From positions 263,631,921-263,695,920 of the forward strand of contig CM037879.1 in NCBI GenBank assembly GCA_021292165.1: DNA of 64,000 nucleotides. Direction: 5' to 3'. The position numbers and the translations under genes are program-made. This document shows positions 33,008 through 44,804 of this stretch, piece after piece; position 1 is the stretch's first letter; every line of letters starts with the position of its first letter. The notes beneath the pieces were generated by a model. That model had not been told where the DNA came from. It saw only the letters and a program-made list of their open reading frames with translations, and searched no databases. The DNA comes from Shinisaurus crocodilurus. Lineage: Eukaryota > Chordata > Lepidosauria > Squamata > Shinisauridae.

Positions 33008-33312
33008 TACATCTCATTTTAGTGGGGAAGACTGTGACAAGGGGACCTGTGTGCCTGCCTGCTCAGTTTGTTGTCAGGTGCTTACAGTGGACTGGCAACT
33101 TCAAGGCCCCTGCTTTCCCTCCTTATGGTTCTTTATTTTTAAATTGAGCTGGGAGGCAGGGGGACACCAGGCACGTCCTTTGCTTTTCTGGAATTGGTGC
33201 TAGTGACCTCCCTCTCCCCACCAAAAGAAACAAACAGGGTTTTGATGGAGGGGCGGATTAGCCTGTTGGCAACCCTATTAGAATTATGCTGTAAAAGTGT
33301 GACTCCAATTCT

Positions 33313-34397
33313 TTTTTTCTTTTTTCTAATATTTTATTTACTTTTCAAAACAAATTATAACAAAATATATATATAACAGAATACAAGAATATCACACAAA
33401 TATAACATAAACAACATACAATAAATCATGAAGTGCTCCCCCCCCACCCTCCAAGAGACCAATTAATATACTTCTATCCTCTTGATCAAATAAATTCTAA
33501 ATTCCAAAAATATAACATATCTTGACAAGGCATGTTACCCTTCCCCTTTATTAATACATAGTCTAGTAATTGATTCTATATATCCATAAAATTATTCTTC
33601 TTTAACAATCCTTTTTTGCATTTGATACTACTAGTTAGTTTATCATTTAGGGCTATGTCCCAAACTTCCTTATACCAGTCTGTTATTAGGAAAACATGTT
33701 GTACTTTCCAATTTCTCGCTATCATTAGGCCTGGCCGCAGTTAACAAGTTTACAATTAACTCCTTCGTATTTTGGTCACAAATAAGCTTCTCCGTTATTG
33801 ATAACAATGCTAATTTTGGACAGACCTCTAAATTAGTACCAATAATTTTCGATATTTCTGTAAAAACCTCTCAGCCAAAACGCCAATACATTTTTACAAC
33901 TCCACCACATATGAGCATATGTCCCTTTTTCCTGACATCCTCTCCAACAAAATGCAGAACAATTATTATCTATTCTATTTAATCTTACTGGAGTTAAATA
34001 CCATCTCCAAATTAGTTTATAAAAAAATTCCTTTATCCTTATTGACATCATTTTCACAATCCGTCTATCCCATATATTGTTCCACCCTACCTTCGAGGTC
34101 ACCTCTTCAAATTCATTATCCCATACTGCCTTAAGCTGATCCTCTTGTTCTTTTGCTTTTTGAATCAATCTATATAAATCCCTTGTTATACCTCTTGTTG
34201 ATGCATTACCTGGTAGGCCATCTCTAGACATGACCATCTTTTCAAAATTAGTTAAATCTCTCTCATACTCAGTTTTCCTTTTCCATTTCTTCGACCACTA
34301 GTTCTAACTGTAATAAATTTAACCACGATAATCTTCTTCTCCCAACAATTTCCATTATTTGATCTCTAGTCCCCATCTTTTCCACCCAATTGGACAA
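33313..34397 (-). mobile_element. 5'-truncated L1 retrotransposon (ORF2 C-terminal end)
   Basis: Minus strand gives KEFFYKLIWRWYLTPVRLNR, FCWRGCQEKGTYAHMWWSC and KNVLAFW, the cysteine-bearing L1 ORF2 C-terminus. Flanks at 33298-33312 and 34398-34412 (tgtgactccaattct and tgtaactccaattct) are a 14/15 target duplication. The copy is dead. Confidence 0.93.
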
Positions 34398-34463
34398 TGT
34401 AACTCCAATTCTATTTGACACACTGATGGGCACTGATAGGCAGGTTTTGGCTTTTGTATAGTG

Positions 34464-34541
34464 CAGTGTTCTCCAACCTTCTGGGGCATGCTGGGAGTTG
34501 TAGGCCAAAAACATTTGGGGACCTAAGGTTGGAGAACGCTG
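34464..34541. mobile_element. Internally deleted hairpin hAT MITE (78 bp)
   Basis: Begins cagtgttctccaacctt, jumps to ctggggcatgctgggagt and ends ggttggagaacgctg. gtatagtg lies exactly at both flanks (34456-34463, 34542-34549). Confidence 0.95.
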
Positions 34542-34652
34542 GTATAGTGCCTTATTGTAGAGGAATCTATTTCATATTCAGTCCTGCATGCAAGCAGCTT
34601 CAGTCCCAAAAGTCACTGACAATGCAATCCTATGTATATCTACTCAGAAGTA

Positions 34653-34918
34653 CAGTAATACCTTGGATTGAGAGCATAATTCAGTTCCAGGAAACGTGCT
34701 TGTAATCCAAAACACTCTTATATCAAAGCGAGTCTCTGGTGGGCATGAGCGGGGCCGATTTCAGCCCGCTACGCCTGCTTGAGGCGAGCTGGTTACATCC
34801 CTACGACTACTTGTATTGCAAGACCTTGCTCGTTTATCAAGTCAAAAAAATTTTAAAAGATTTGCTTGTCTTGCAAAACGCTCTCAGACCAAGTTACTTG
34901 CAATCCAAGGTATTACTG
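34653..34918 (+). mobile_element. Tigger/pogo-like MITE, complete
   Basis: Ends cagtaataccttggattg and caatccaaggtattactg are perfect inverted repeats inside a TA duplication (34651-34652, 34919-34920). 266 bp. Confidence 0.92.
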
Positions 34919-35570
34919 TATGTCTCACTGAGTTCAGTGGGACTTACTCCTGGCTGGGTAATTGTGTATAGAATTGTGCCCTTAGTTGTCATCACCTCTT
35001 CCCAAGGAATTCTGAGAGGTGCAGTTCTGTGAGAGGCAACTTGTCTCTAACCAAGAATAGTCAGTGTGCCGCTTTTGCGCAACTACCACTTCCCAAGATG
35101 CCTCAGGGGAAGCTAAACCAGTTAAAGTCTAGTTTAGGATAGTAATGTAGACGTTCTCCAAGAAACAATAACAGGCACACCATAAAATGGGGCAGGACAA
35201 TAGATCTACCTCCATGATGTGCAAAAGACAGAAAGCTGATTGAAGTAAACGAGAAGATAACTAGTTGAGGATCATGTTTTGTTGGTGCATATGAAGAGTC
35301 AAGAGTACAAAGTCTGTCCGGCTGCCTCCTTTCCATTCTTCTGTTTCCTTTGAGGTAATATACAACTGCTCCAAGGATAACCCCATTGCCTGACCTCCTG
35401 TGAACTGGAAATTGGAAATGCTAATTGCTGTGGTTGCAATTTCCAAACCAGTGGCGTGGGCCAGAAACTGTACTTAGTAAGTCAGATCTTGCCAAGTTTT
35501 AATAGTTGTGTTCCTCAAGAATGACAGGATAGAAAAATAGAGATTTAGGTCTGAAAGGAGTAGATAAGTA
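34919..35570. other. Intronic stretch with a short dispersed repeat
   Basis: ttcagtgggacttactcctg at about 34932 belongs to a short dispersed repeat. The rest is unrecognised. Confidence 0.4.
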
Positions 35571-35822
35571 CAATAATACCTTGGATTGCAAGTAACTTGG
35601 TTTGAGAGCGTTTTGCAAGACAAGCAAATTTTTAAATATTTATTTTAAAAAATTTGACTTGATATACAAGTAACGTCTTGCAATACAAGTACTGTAGTAC
35701 AGCTTAAATTTAAAATCTCTGTACAATTTTTTTTGGGGGGGGATTTCGTTTTGGTATAAGAGTGTTTTGGATTACAAGCACGTTTCCGGAACGAATTATG
35801 CTCTCAATCCAAGGCTTGACTG
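35571..35822 (-). mobile_element. Tigger/pogo-like MITE, second copy, inverted
   Basis: Ends caataataccttggattg and caatccaaggcttgactg in TA sites. Internal text (gttccggaaacgtgcttg on the minus strand) shows the opposite orientation to 34653-34918. Confidence 0.9.
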
Positions 35823-36037
35823 TATGCAGATCATTTGCTTTACATTTCTTTGCAGTTTGTATCCCATTCCTAGCCTTGTGTCTTTCCAAACAAATTTGTT
35901 GTGTCTCATCTATCTTTAGAGCAGCATCCTCAGACGTTGTCCTTGCAAACCACTTTACTACTCAAGCTCATTTCATCCCTCTACTCCAGTCCTGGAACTA
36001 GAGCCGCCCCATTCACTGGGACAGCAGTGTGTAAAGG

Positions 36038-36173
36038 CAGCCTTTCTCAACCTGGTGCCCTGCAACAATTGTGGAATTCAGCTCTCATCAGCTCCAGCCA
36101 GCATGGCCAATGGTCAGGAATCCAGGGAGTTGTAGTCCAAAACATCTGGAGGGCACCAGCTTGCGGAAGGCTG
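36038..36173. mobile_element. Palindromic hAT-like MITE
   Basis: cagcctttctcaacctggtg to gcaccagcttgcggaaggctg with gttgtagtccaaaacatctg inside. The flanks only partly agree. Confidence 0.8.
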
Positions 36174-36406
36174 GTATAAGGAATCCAAGAAATTGCCTAT
36201 GTCAGGCTAGTGTTGTGGGGGAGAAGGTAGCCATCAACCCCAGTCTTGCACCATATCCTGAAGGCCACTGAAGTAACTTCTCTCCCTATACCAGGAAAGC
36301 TTTAGCAATTAAGTTAAAGGGGTGAGTTAAAGGCTTTTGGATAGCTCTGCCCAACTTGCCTTGGAGCAGATGTCCTCTGTAATTACTGCAGTGCAAGCTT
36401 CTAATA

Positions 36407-36541
36407 CAGTGTTCTCCAACCTTGGGTCCCCAGATGTTTTTGGCCTACAACTCCCAGCATGCCCCAGCCAGCTACGGTGGCTGGGGCATGCTGGGAGTTG
36501 TAGGCCAAAAACATCTGGGGACCCAAGGTTGGAGAACACTG
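36407..36541. mobile_element. Hairpin hAT MITE, exact 8-bp target duplication
   Basis: Two arms of about 63 bp are perfect inverse copies around a loop of a few bases. ttctaata lies at 36399-36406 and 36542-36549. 135 bp, as at 56663-56797. Confidence 0.97.
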
Positions 36542-36549
36542 TTCTAATA

Positions 36550-37287
36550 GTACCACAGCAGCTAATCTAGGAGTAATAAACCCAGTGCCTTCCAGAGCCT
36601 ATCCCACACGGCAGGCATAATCAGTCTTTGAATAATCTTTATATTGTGTGGTATGGTTTTTTCTCTTGATTTTTGAAAGCTTTAACTATTGGTGCCTTGA
36701 AAATGGTTGTAGGTCTCTTCTGTTACTAAGATCATGATGAGCAAACATGGGCGATGCTACACAGTTTTATGTGACTGATTCAAACACAAGTCTTCCCAAA
36801 GATCTCTGTGATTCAAAACAGATGAACCTTAAACATGTCAAAACAGATTTAAATTATAAAATAAATCTAACAGGATGGCACTATATTAACAATCAAGTAA
36901 TAGACAACAGATTTTGATTTCAAACTTTTTTCCCCCTTAGATTATGACACAATGAGAGGCCACCCAGTTTTAATAAAAACTGAAGGCATAATTCCAAAAA
37001 TGCAACTATACTTGCTCAGAACGGATATAACCAAGAGGTTACAGAGGCAGCATTAATAGACAAGAATATAGCTGAGCAGAATGGAAGCAAAAAACCTTCC
37101 ATATTCTTAAATCCAGGTTTACACTAGGGGTGCTCAAGGATTTTGTTCAATAATATGCAAAATATGAGCACACCAAGCAAATTCACAGTTCCCGAACTAA
37201 GGCACGGATTGGAACGCTGATATCCTTTGGACTGAGCACGTCTCCGAATGTTGTGATACAGCTCTCGGCTCAAGAAATGTATACAAG
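36550..37287. other. Intronic stretch with no recognised feature
   Basis: No repeat or exon recognised. Confidence 0.4.
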
Positions 37288-37403
37288 AATGATAGGGTTG
37301 TTGTGAGGACACAACAGGAGAGGAGGAGGAGGATTATGTAAGCCACCTTGGGTTCCTTGCAGGAAAAAAGGCAGGATATAAATATAATAAATAAATAAAT
37401 AAT
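37288..37403 (+). mobile_element. tRNA-derived SINE copy D, 5'-truncated
   Basis: Only the 3' half remains: gggttgttgtgaggac, ggattatgtaagccacctt and the aataaataaataaata tail. Confidence 0.85.
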
Positions 37404-38144
37404 TTTAGGAGAAAATACATACAAAAATATGTATTTTAGGGGGAAATGCATGTTTTAGTAAAAAAAAATAAAATATTCAATTTAAATGTGAATCCCCATG
37501 CTTAAGAAAAAAAGGGGGATTCACAGACTGATGTGAAAACAGGATGGAACAATCTTATGATTGAACATGTGCAAAAGTAACATAGACTGGAAGTAGTCTG
37601 ATTCATCTGATCCCCAGTTTATACCATGTCAGCATTCAGAAATAAACATTAGACAGAATCTTTTAACTTTTCTTGAACTTCATATTACCCAGGCCCCAGT
37701 TAAAGATTAAAACTGCATGAATACATGTAGAAAGCAAAAGTCAGAAATATCATGATAAAAGGTCAGACAGTATTAATGAAGAGAGAGAGCAAATGTCACA
37801 ACCTGGATTTACACAAATGTGACAGCTAGATAGGTACCCAGTGGAGTTCAGTGCATGGGACATACTGATACATCATGATCAAGGGAGAGAAGAAATTCAG
37901 CTGAAACGAGGATTGTCTATTTGGTTGTTCCATACAAAACTTGCTCAGAAACTGGAAGCTCATGCAGGTCTCTAAGCCAATAGGGATGCAGGTGGCCTAG
38001 TCCAATGAAAGCTTTCCTTGAATGGGACATCAATTGTTGAACACATCCTTCAAATGTTAATACTCCAAATGAGCTAATGTGGTTTAGGGCTGTGTGATTT
38101 ATTTAGTACTGGCTGTTCTCCCAGTTGGTCATGTTTTTGAAGAA
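37404..38144. other. Intronic stretch with no recognised feature
   Basis: No repeat or exon recognised. Confidence 0.4.
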
Positions 38145-38277
38145 CAGCCTTCCCCAACCAGTACCCTCAAGCTGTTTTGAACTACAATTCCCATCAGCCC
38201 CAACCAGCATCACCCAGCCAGGGATTATGGGAGCTATAGTCCAAAACATCTGGAGGGCACCCAGTTGGGGAAGGCTG
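38145..38277. mobile_element. Palindromic hAT-like MITE
   Basis: cagccttccccaaccagtac to cagttggggaaggctg. Flanks ttgaagaa and ttgaaggc agree at six of eight bases. Confidence 0.85.
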
Positions 38278-39111
38278 TTGAAGGCAATTGTAAATTGTCT
38301 TCAGTTGGGTTCACATGACCATTTTTGCACAACCAGAGTGTGATTTTTCTCCCTATCTTTAACTCTTTACTGTCCTTTCTTAGGTTCGTAATCTAAATAT
38401 GTGTTGCACCTTCTGATGACCCGGTTTTCATGGCTGTCTTTGCATTCATCCTTAGTTGTTGTTTTTTTTAGATTGGTCACTCCTCAGCCTTCTCCCTAGC
38501 TCTTTAATACACATAGCTTTATCGCTAGCAACCAAAAGATCAGCAATTGGCCACTTGGATTTTGAGATACACCAATCAGCTTAAAAAAAAATCCATTATG
38601 AACAAAACAAGGACTGGCCTAAAGATTTGACTTCCTGTGACATGAAAAATCCTAAAATGCTTAGAATGAAATCTTCTTACTTCTGACATAAATATGTGAG
38701 GCATCAAATGACAGCTAATAATTTATGGCATGATCTAAAAATAACGGTGGCTGAAATTGGGGGGAAATATAACCTACATTGGCATTTTAAAAGCTAACAA
38801 AATTCATTAGGTTTATGCCAGCTTTTCCTAGAAATTTAGATATTTCACTTCCCCAAAAACAAATAACCCCCAAATGGGATGTAAAGTAAACCAAATAAAA
38901 AGGAACTGTAAAAAAAAAAAACCCTCTTCACTTAATGCATGCCTTCTGGCATAATGCATGTTTTATAATGTTGTTAATATCTTCTGCACTGAATGATGAA
39001 AATACGTGCTAAGGAGCTTTGCCAGTGTGATAAACTGTCTTCATGACTTGGATAAGCTAGACTTGAGGCAGTCAACACTGCACCCATGGCCACCAATTTG
39101 CCCCCAAAGTG
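38278..39111. other. Repeat-poor AT-rich intron
   Basis: No repeat family recognised. Homeodomain-like words (tgacagctaataattta near 38710) occur, but AT-rich DNA yields these often. It is a possible conserved noncoding stretch, unproven. Confidence 0.3.
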
Positions 39112-39230
39112 GTGTTCTCCAGATGTTTTGAACTACAACTCCCATCAGCCACAATCAGCATGGCCAATGATCAGGCATGGTGGGAGTTATAGTCCAAAAC
39201 ATCTGGAGGGCACCAGGTTGGGGAAGACTG
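39112..39230. mobile_element. Palindromic MITE, 5' end degraded
   Basis: ttctccagatgttttgaact, ctacaactcccatcagcc and caccaggttggggaagactg. Confidence 0.75.
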
Positions 39231-39275
39231 CATTACAATATTGGCAGTTTTATTTTTGAGTGCAATCATAGGGTT

Positions 39276-39420
39276 TCATAGATTTCATAGATCATAAGTT
39301 GGAAGGAGCCTACAAGGCTATCGAGTCCAACCCCCTGCACAATGCAGGAAACTAGAGGAGGGGTCTCCCATCCAAGTAACAACCAGGCCTGACCCTGCTT
39401 AGCTTTCCACGCTCAGACGA
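39276..39420 (-). mobile_element. 5S rRNA-derived SINE, copy d
   Basis: atcataagttggaaggagcc then ggtctcccatccaagtaac and ggcctgaccctgcttagctt, the reverse complement of the 5S-like head. Confidence 0.87.
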
Positions 39421-39639
39421 ATACATATGGTCCGCCACCACTTCCCTCCCAATATTCATACATAGTCACTCCACCCACCTAAAAAGGCAGGAACCAATGG
39501 AAAAATAACACATTTTTAAATTAACCAATCAAAAAAAGGGAAGGGGTTAAAGCACACACCTACAGTGTTTAAGATCCACCACACCACACCACACCACTTC
39601 CCTCCCAGGAGTGAGCCTGCCCCTAGGCGGAGCTTTCTT

Positions 39640-39775
39640 GACATATATCTGGGCCAAAGGCCCATCTAGCATCTTGTTTCCCACAGTGGCCAGCCAGATG
39701 CCTCTGGAGAGCCCACAAGCAGGACAAGAGGGCAATAGCCTTTCCCTGCTGCTGTTCCCCAGCAAGTTACATGCA
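39640..39775 (-). mobile_element. CR1/L3-type LINE 3' end, minus part of a 5'-to-5' pair
   Basis: gggccaaaggcccatctagc, cacagtggccagccagatgc and ttccccagcaagtt. Confidence 0.8.
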
Positions 39776-39779
39776 AATA

Positions 39780-40140
39780 TTCAAGACACAAAAAGGAAGT
39801 ACTTCTTCACACAGCACGTACTTAAGCTATGGAATTTGCTGTCACTACAATGTAGCTAGCCAAAAATTTGGATGGCTTTATGATGGAATTAGACAAATTC
39901 ATGGAAGATAAGGATATCAATGGCTACTAGTCATGGCTTCTATATATCACCTCCGGTTTCAAGGACAGTATGCCTCTGTATGCTAGTTGCTGAGGAACAC
40001 ATGTGGGAGGGTTTTATTTCACTCATGTCCTGCTTGTGGGTTTCTCATTGGGGCATCTGGCTGGCCTACTGTGCCAACAAAATGCTGGACTAGATAGGCC
40101 TTTGGTCTGATCCAGCATGGCTCTTCTTCTGTTCATTAAG
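39780..40140 (+). mobile_element. CR1/L3-type LINE 3' end, + part of a 5'-to-5' pair
   Basis: aaggaagtacttcttcacac, gacaaattcatggaagataa, gctactagtcatggc and ggtctgatccagcatggctc. Confidence 0.87.
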
Positions 40141-40579
40141 GCTCTAGGTTTCTGTAGTGTAACTCTGCAGCAGCAGCAACTACAACAACAGCAATGGTTT
40201 GTAGAGAAACAAATTGTATGCCTTATATTTTAAGGATATTCATGCATATGAATCACTTTTGGAAGTCATCCTGACTGTAAAATGTAACCTTTGAATTTGT
40301 CCTGAGGAATTAAAAAGATGTAAAATTATATTCAAGACTGGATCAATGGACCAAGCATGAACCTTTAGCCAGTGCCAGTGGTTTGAAAGTTGAAAAACAA
40401 TTCCAGTATACAAGAGGCAATTGGGAAGAAAATTATGTGGGCAGAGAGTTGGAGTCATATAATATTAAATCATGAAAATATAACTACTAACAGGCCCACT
40501 GTGATTATGTTTTTGATCATGGCTTTCCTGCTAGACAGCCTCTCTTCAAAATCCCTTATGAATAAGACCTGAGGGCTAC

Positions 40580-40652
40580 AGAAGCTTACTGGGGATGATG
40601 GAAGTTGTAGTTCAACACATCTGGAGGGCACCAGGATAGAGAAGGCTGCTCT
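40580..40652. mobile_element. Palindromic MITE half
   Basis: gaagttgtagttcaacacat, ctggagggcaccagg and agagaaggctg. Confidence 0.7.
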
Positions 40653-40689
40653 AGGTAAAATAGTGTACGCTGATAGCAATGCTAGAGAT

Positions 40690-40995
40690 GGGAAGACCAA
40701 GGAAGTTTGAGCTCTCTGAAATTCTCCAAACTCTACTTCGAACAAAGTTCGGTTCCGCTCTCTTTCATTTTTGTTTGAGATCTGTTTTTCTATTTGTTCA
40801 AATGGGAAAAGTGTGCACTTTTCCTCCATTGACTAAAGTGTGAAAATGAGTATTTTCAAAATGCACATTTTCAAACACAATTACAAGCAAATGCAATTTG
40901 GAAATGTGCAGACATTTTCAAAAAAAAAATGTGCTCCCATTTGTGTTCGGGGTTGTGAAAGGGACACATTCGGATGATTTGCAAATCGAAATGAA
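40690..40995. repeat. AT-rich repeat, class uncertain
   Basis: gaagtttgagctctctgaaa through atttgcaaatcgaaatgaaa; similar in style to 4430-4826. Confidence 0.35.
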
Positions 40996-41094
40996 ATTCT
41001 CATACAGCTGCTTAGCCTGTCCTGCAAGGTAGGCCACAGTACCAATTCACCCCTGGACTGCCACCCACCTCCCTCCCTGGTTCCCTTACACCAA

Positions 41095-41690
41095 TTTGGT
41101 GTAGCAGCCCAGCCTTACAGACCAAAAAGGAACACACACAAATTTAAGATGGAGACTTTATTAAAACAAAAATTAAGAATTAAGCAGTGTAGGGTCTCCA
41201 ATGGTCCAATACATATAAAAAATAATCCCTTATAAGAAAGGGCTAAAAAGAGGGTAGGGAAAAAGTGGTGAGGTAAGTTGTTCTGAGGGAAGGGGAATAA
41301 AAAGGGACTCTAAAAGGATATCTAAAACAAACCCCAAAAGTCTGCAAAGAACTGCTTGAGCCAAACCAGGCCTAGCTTCCCCAGCTGTCCTGCAAATCCG
41401 GCAGACCTGCCCAAGATGAAACTTCCACAGCGTCCAGGCCCATGCCTTCCCCACCCAACTCCTTTATCCAAAACCAGGGTCCTTTTTCCCGCCCAGCCTC
41501 CACCAATCCCAACTTCCTACCTTCCAAAGGAGGGAGCCCCCCGCCCATTCCCAGCTGCGGGCACTTTCTCATGATCTCATCCTAATTGACTTCTGGCCTT
41601 GCTACACAGCTCTGCAGATAACTTGTTATCTACCAGGTGCCACTAACTATCTCACGCTACCCAAGGGCTCCCAACACATTCCAAGAAAGA
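41095..41690 (-). mobile_element. Possible solo LTR or other retroelement, weak
   Basis: A block differing in composition from its surroundings starts tgtagcagcccagcc, carries gactttattaaaac (a minus-strand polyadenylation-like word) and a long C-rich part. No target duplication was found. Confidence 0.25.
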
Positions 41691-41699
41691 GCAAGAGAA

Positions 41700-42654
41700 C
41701 AAGGGTGAAAATCAATCAGAGGAGGGGGAAGGGCAACTTAGTTTAACCTCCGCCATGTCCCATCTTCACAAGGAATATCTTATATGAAGCTTGTTATACA
41801 AGCTGTCTTTAGAATTCTTTAAGAGAATCTACGGAGGGAGCAGAATACTGTTCAGTTTACTTACAGAGAGTGAGAAAGTTACTCAGTGACCCCAGGTTCA
41901 CTAAAAAAAATCTGGAAAATAACAATACAGGTTTGGAAGGCTGAACACAGAAAAGGAATATATTGAATGCTTTTAAAGATATAACATTCCTAGAACTGTT
42001 GTAAGGCTCTTGTGTGCGAACTCTCCCATCCAAACTGAATTGCTCAATAGTATGACACCAGTTAAGAGGCTGACATCAGACTAGTAACTCATGACCATAG
42101 CAACGTCAGTTTTGCAAACACACTCCGTAAGTTTTAAAACCTCACCAGCATGTTATATATAGTTCAAGGTACTTTTCCGAATTATGAACTCACTCGCATC
42201 GCGTGCAGGGCTGTTTGCCTCTAATGAACAGCATTTGGAGGATGTGATGCCAGAATGTTCGCGGCATGATTTGGACAGGGAACTCCTCTTTACTCACAGA
42301 AAATTAATAACATAAAGAAAGTAGTCAGAAGCACTATCCGGTTGCTTGGATCCAGAGTAGTTGACACACATGCAAAGAGAGGTGATTTTCACCCATTTCC
42401 CCCTTCTCTTTGCAAGTCTCCTGCACTGCTGCCATTGCTGTTTCAGAAGGTCCTCCAACAACCCTCCAGAACAGAGGCAGGGCTGCAGGCGGAAGGGGAG
42501 ACCAATGAAAATGGCCAGCCAGATATACCTTCCAAGAGTGGGAGATTCCTCACGTGGAACTCTGCTCACAGAACTCTCCGCATCCAGCGCATTATATTTG
42601 TTTGAAGGAATACTCTCATACCATGCAAGTACACCGATGCAACAGGCGAAGTAC
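41700..42654. other. Intronic stretch with no recognised feature
   Basis: Apparently unique. No exon with IGF1-like residues. Confidence 0.4.
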
Positions 42655-43085
42655 CTATTTTTAAAACACATTTCCCAATGTTTGCAAATTTCTCCATATT
42701 CAGGACAAAAAGAACTTGAGGTTTTAAAAATTCAAATGTAAGAGAAACCAAAACTGACAGATGCGTTCATCCAGACCCAGGGCTTTGTTTGAGTGCTTAG
42801 CTCTTTAAAGTCTGGGTTTGAATATCTGTTTATTCCACCATGTTAGTGCTTAATCAGGGCTGCCACCTCTTTTTTCTGACAAGCTCCTCATCTTTAACAG
42901 CCGTATGGCAGGCAGATACATCATGGTCTCCATGCTGGTGCCGAGTGCCGACAGCTGGTGCAGATGGGTGAGGATTTCTTTCCAATTCATTTACCAAAAT
43001 TCACCAAGTTCTTCACATTTGTGAGAGAAGGGACTTGAGCTTTTAAAAAATCCAAATTCAGGAGAAAGCGAAGGCCACACAACAC
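42655..43085 (+). repeat. Unclassified dispersed repeat X, copy 2
   Basis: Same ordered blocks as 1731-2165, same strand. The short sub-block (aaagaacttgag..., agggacttgagc...) again flanks the centre on both sides. Confidence 0.65.
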
Positions 43086-44804
43086 AACAATACCTTGTTT
43101 AGCTGGTAGGATTCCAAGTTTCTATTTTTGGTACATTGAATATGGATTGCTTCACTGCTAAAAGTAATTGCATCCAATTTGATTGTGTATTGTAGAATTC
43201 CAGCAATCAACATGTCTTTTGTATTCCGTCATCTTTACTTCTTACCTTGTTAACTTGGATTCACTTCATATATACATCACCAGACCACCAATTCCTCCCA
43301 TGTTGGAGGACCAGGCACGTGTCCTTCCCTCCACCGCTCATCTCCTTCCCATAACACCTGACTGCATGTATAGCTGCTTCCACCTGATTGTCCTTGTTTC
43401 TCCCATGTGTTTGAGCAAATTCCCATGACTCAGGGTCACCCTGTGACCCTTGATACCCACATACCAGGTTGACACAGCTGACAAAATGGTGGCCTTGTGG
43501 CCAGACTCAAGGCAAGTTGGAGACAAGTTTAAAGGAGGACTTGCAAGCAAAAAGATGCAACTTGTTGGATGGAGATGGACCTCACATTTTTCACTCCAGA
43601 TGTAAATAAAATTACATTTCTGACTTCAAAACAAGGGTGTTTTCTGAAGACATGCAAAGCTGTATCCCTCAGCCAAATCTGAGTGGTGCGGCATGCCAAA
43701 CCGGTGGTCCTGGGAGTTTGGCCCAGCAGTAGGGCCTAAATGACTAAGCATGAGGTGAGCTGGATAGGTCAGGATTCTTACGCAAAGGTGTTTGCTAGTG
43801 GTGGTAACTAAGGAAGGGACTATGGGGAACCAGAGAGCACATTAGGGTTTCTCAAGGAAAGTACAGGATGTACTCCAAACTTGTCTCAACATGCGGGGAG
43901 CTCACTTGCTTCTCCTGTGTTAGAATGAACGCTCACACAAGACAAGTGCCATATCGCTGCTACTAAATCTTCTGGCGGTACAGTGCCTGACATGAAAGCT
44001 TACAATCTGAACTCATAAATTAAGAACGTCTGCCCTATTAAATGACGCTATCATTATTGCCAGCTTCGGCACTAAAATGTTAGCAATATGTTTGTACTCC
44101 CGAATGTTGCATTTTTTACAACATATCAGTTTGGACGATATTCTAGAACTTTGCCAGATGTGACAGAGCAACTGAGGAACACTGCAGCCCAAAGCTTGCT
44201 TATCCTTAGCTCACCCCTCACTCTCTCCTTCCCCTCCCCCCGCCTCCTAAAGTGTAGAGCGAGGGGAAAGATTTGCCCACTGATCTTTCAAGATAAATAT
44301 TAATTTCTAAAGCTCTGCTGACTCTTATTACATTAAAATCAGTATTAGATTTTTCAAATGCTGGTGCTAAGAACATAAAACCTTTCCTAAGTCCCGATTA
44401 TGAGCACAAAAGACCTAATGTCGTGACGTCACTTTGGAAAGAAGGCAAGGATAATCTCCCTCTCATTGCTGCATTATTGAGGAATGACAAGTAATTCTGA
44501 TTAATTCACCTCTCGGCTCATACATACGTTTAATTAGGATTGACTTGGAACTCTGTGAAGCGCACAGATGGAATGAGTTACAGATTGTATAAGCAGTGTC
44601 TCCTGTTTTTAGCATGGATAAGTGTCTTGTCTTCCTACTGTACAGAAACAGTTTCCAAGCATTTTTTAAATATTTAACAAACCTCCAACAGTGATTTCCT
44701 CCAGAAGCAGCTGTCAGCTTTGCAACTTTCTGCTGCATAAAGTTGACCAAAGAGAGAAGGGGGGCATATATCTGAGAATGCTAAGGCTACGCTAATCACC
44801 AATA
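43086..44804. other. Repeat-poor intron, candidate noncoding function
   Basis: From about 43900 to 44800 no repeat family was recognised. A perfect CRE-type palindrome lies at 44424-44431. Confidence 0.35.
44424..44431. promoter_or_regulatory. TGACGTCA palindrome (CRE consensus)
   Basis: A full 8-bp CREB/ATF-type consensus in a repeat-poor stretch. An 8-mer can occur by chance; function is inferred only. Confidence 0.3.

Larger units (their letters stand above)
32285..33285 (+). repeat. Dispersed repeat Y, copy 3, split by an L2 pair
   Basis: aaaaaagaggataaaacagg and gtcatttaaatggac before 32402; catctcattttagtgggg, gactgtgac and gcctgcctgctcag after 33007. Ends ggcaaccctatta. Confidence 0.7.

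Noticed and set aside
41095..41690. Confident endogenous retrovirus LTR
   Set aside because: No target duplication, paired LTR or internal gene was seen, so it is kept only as a weak possibility.
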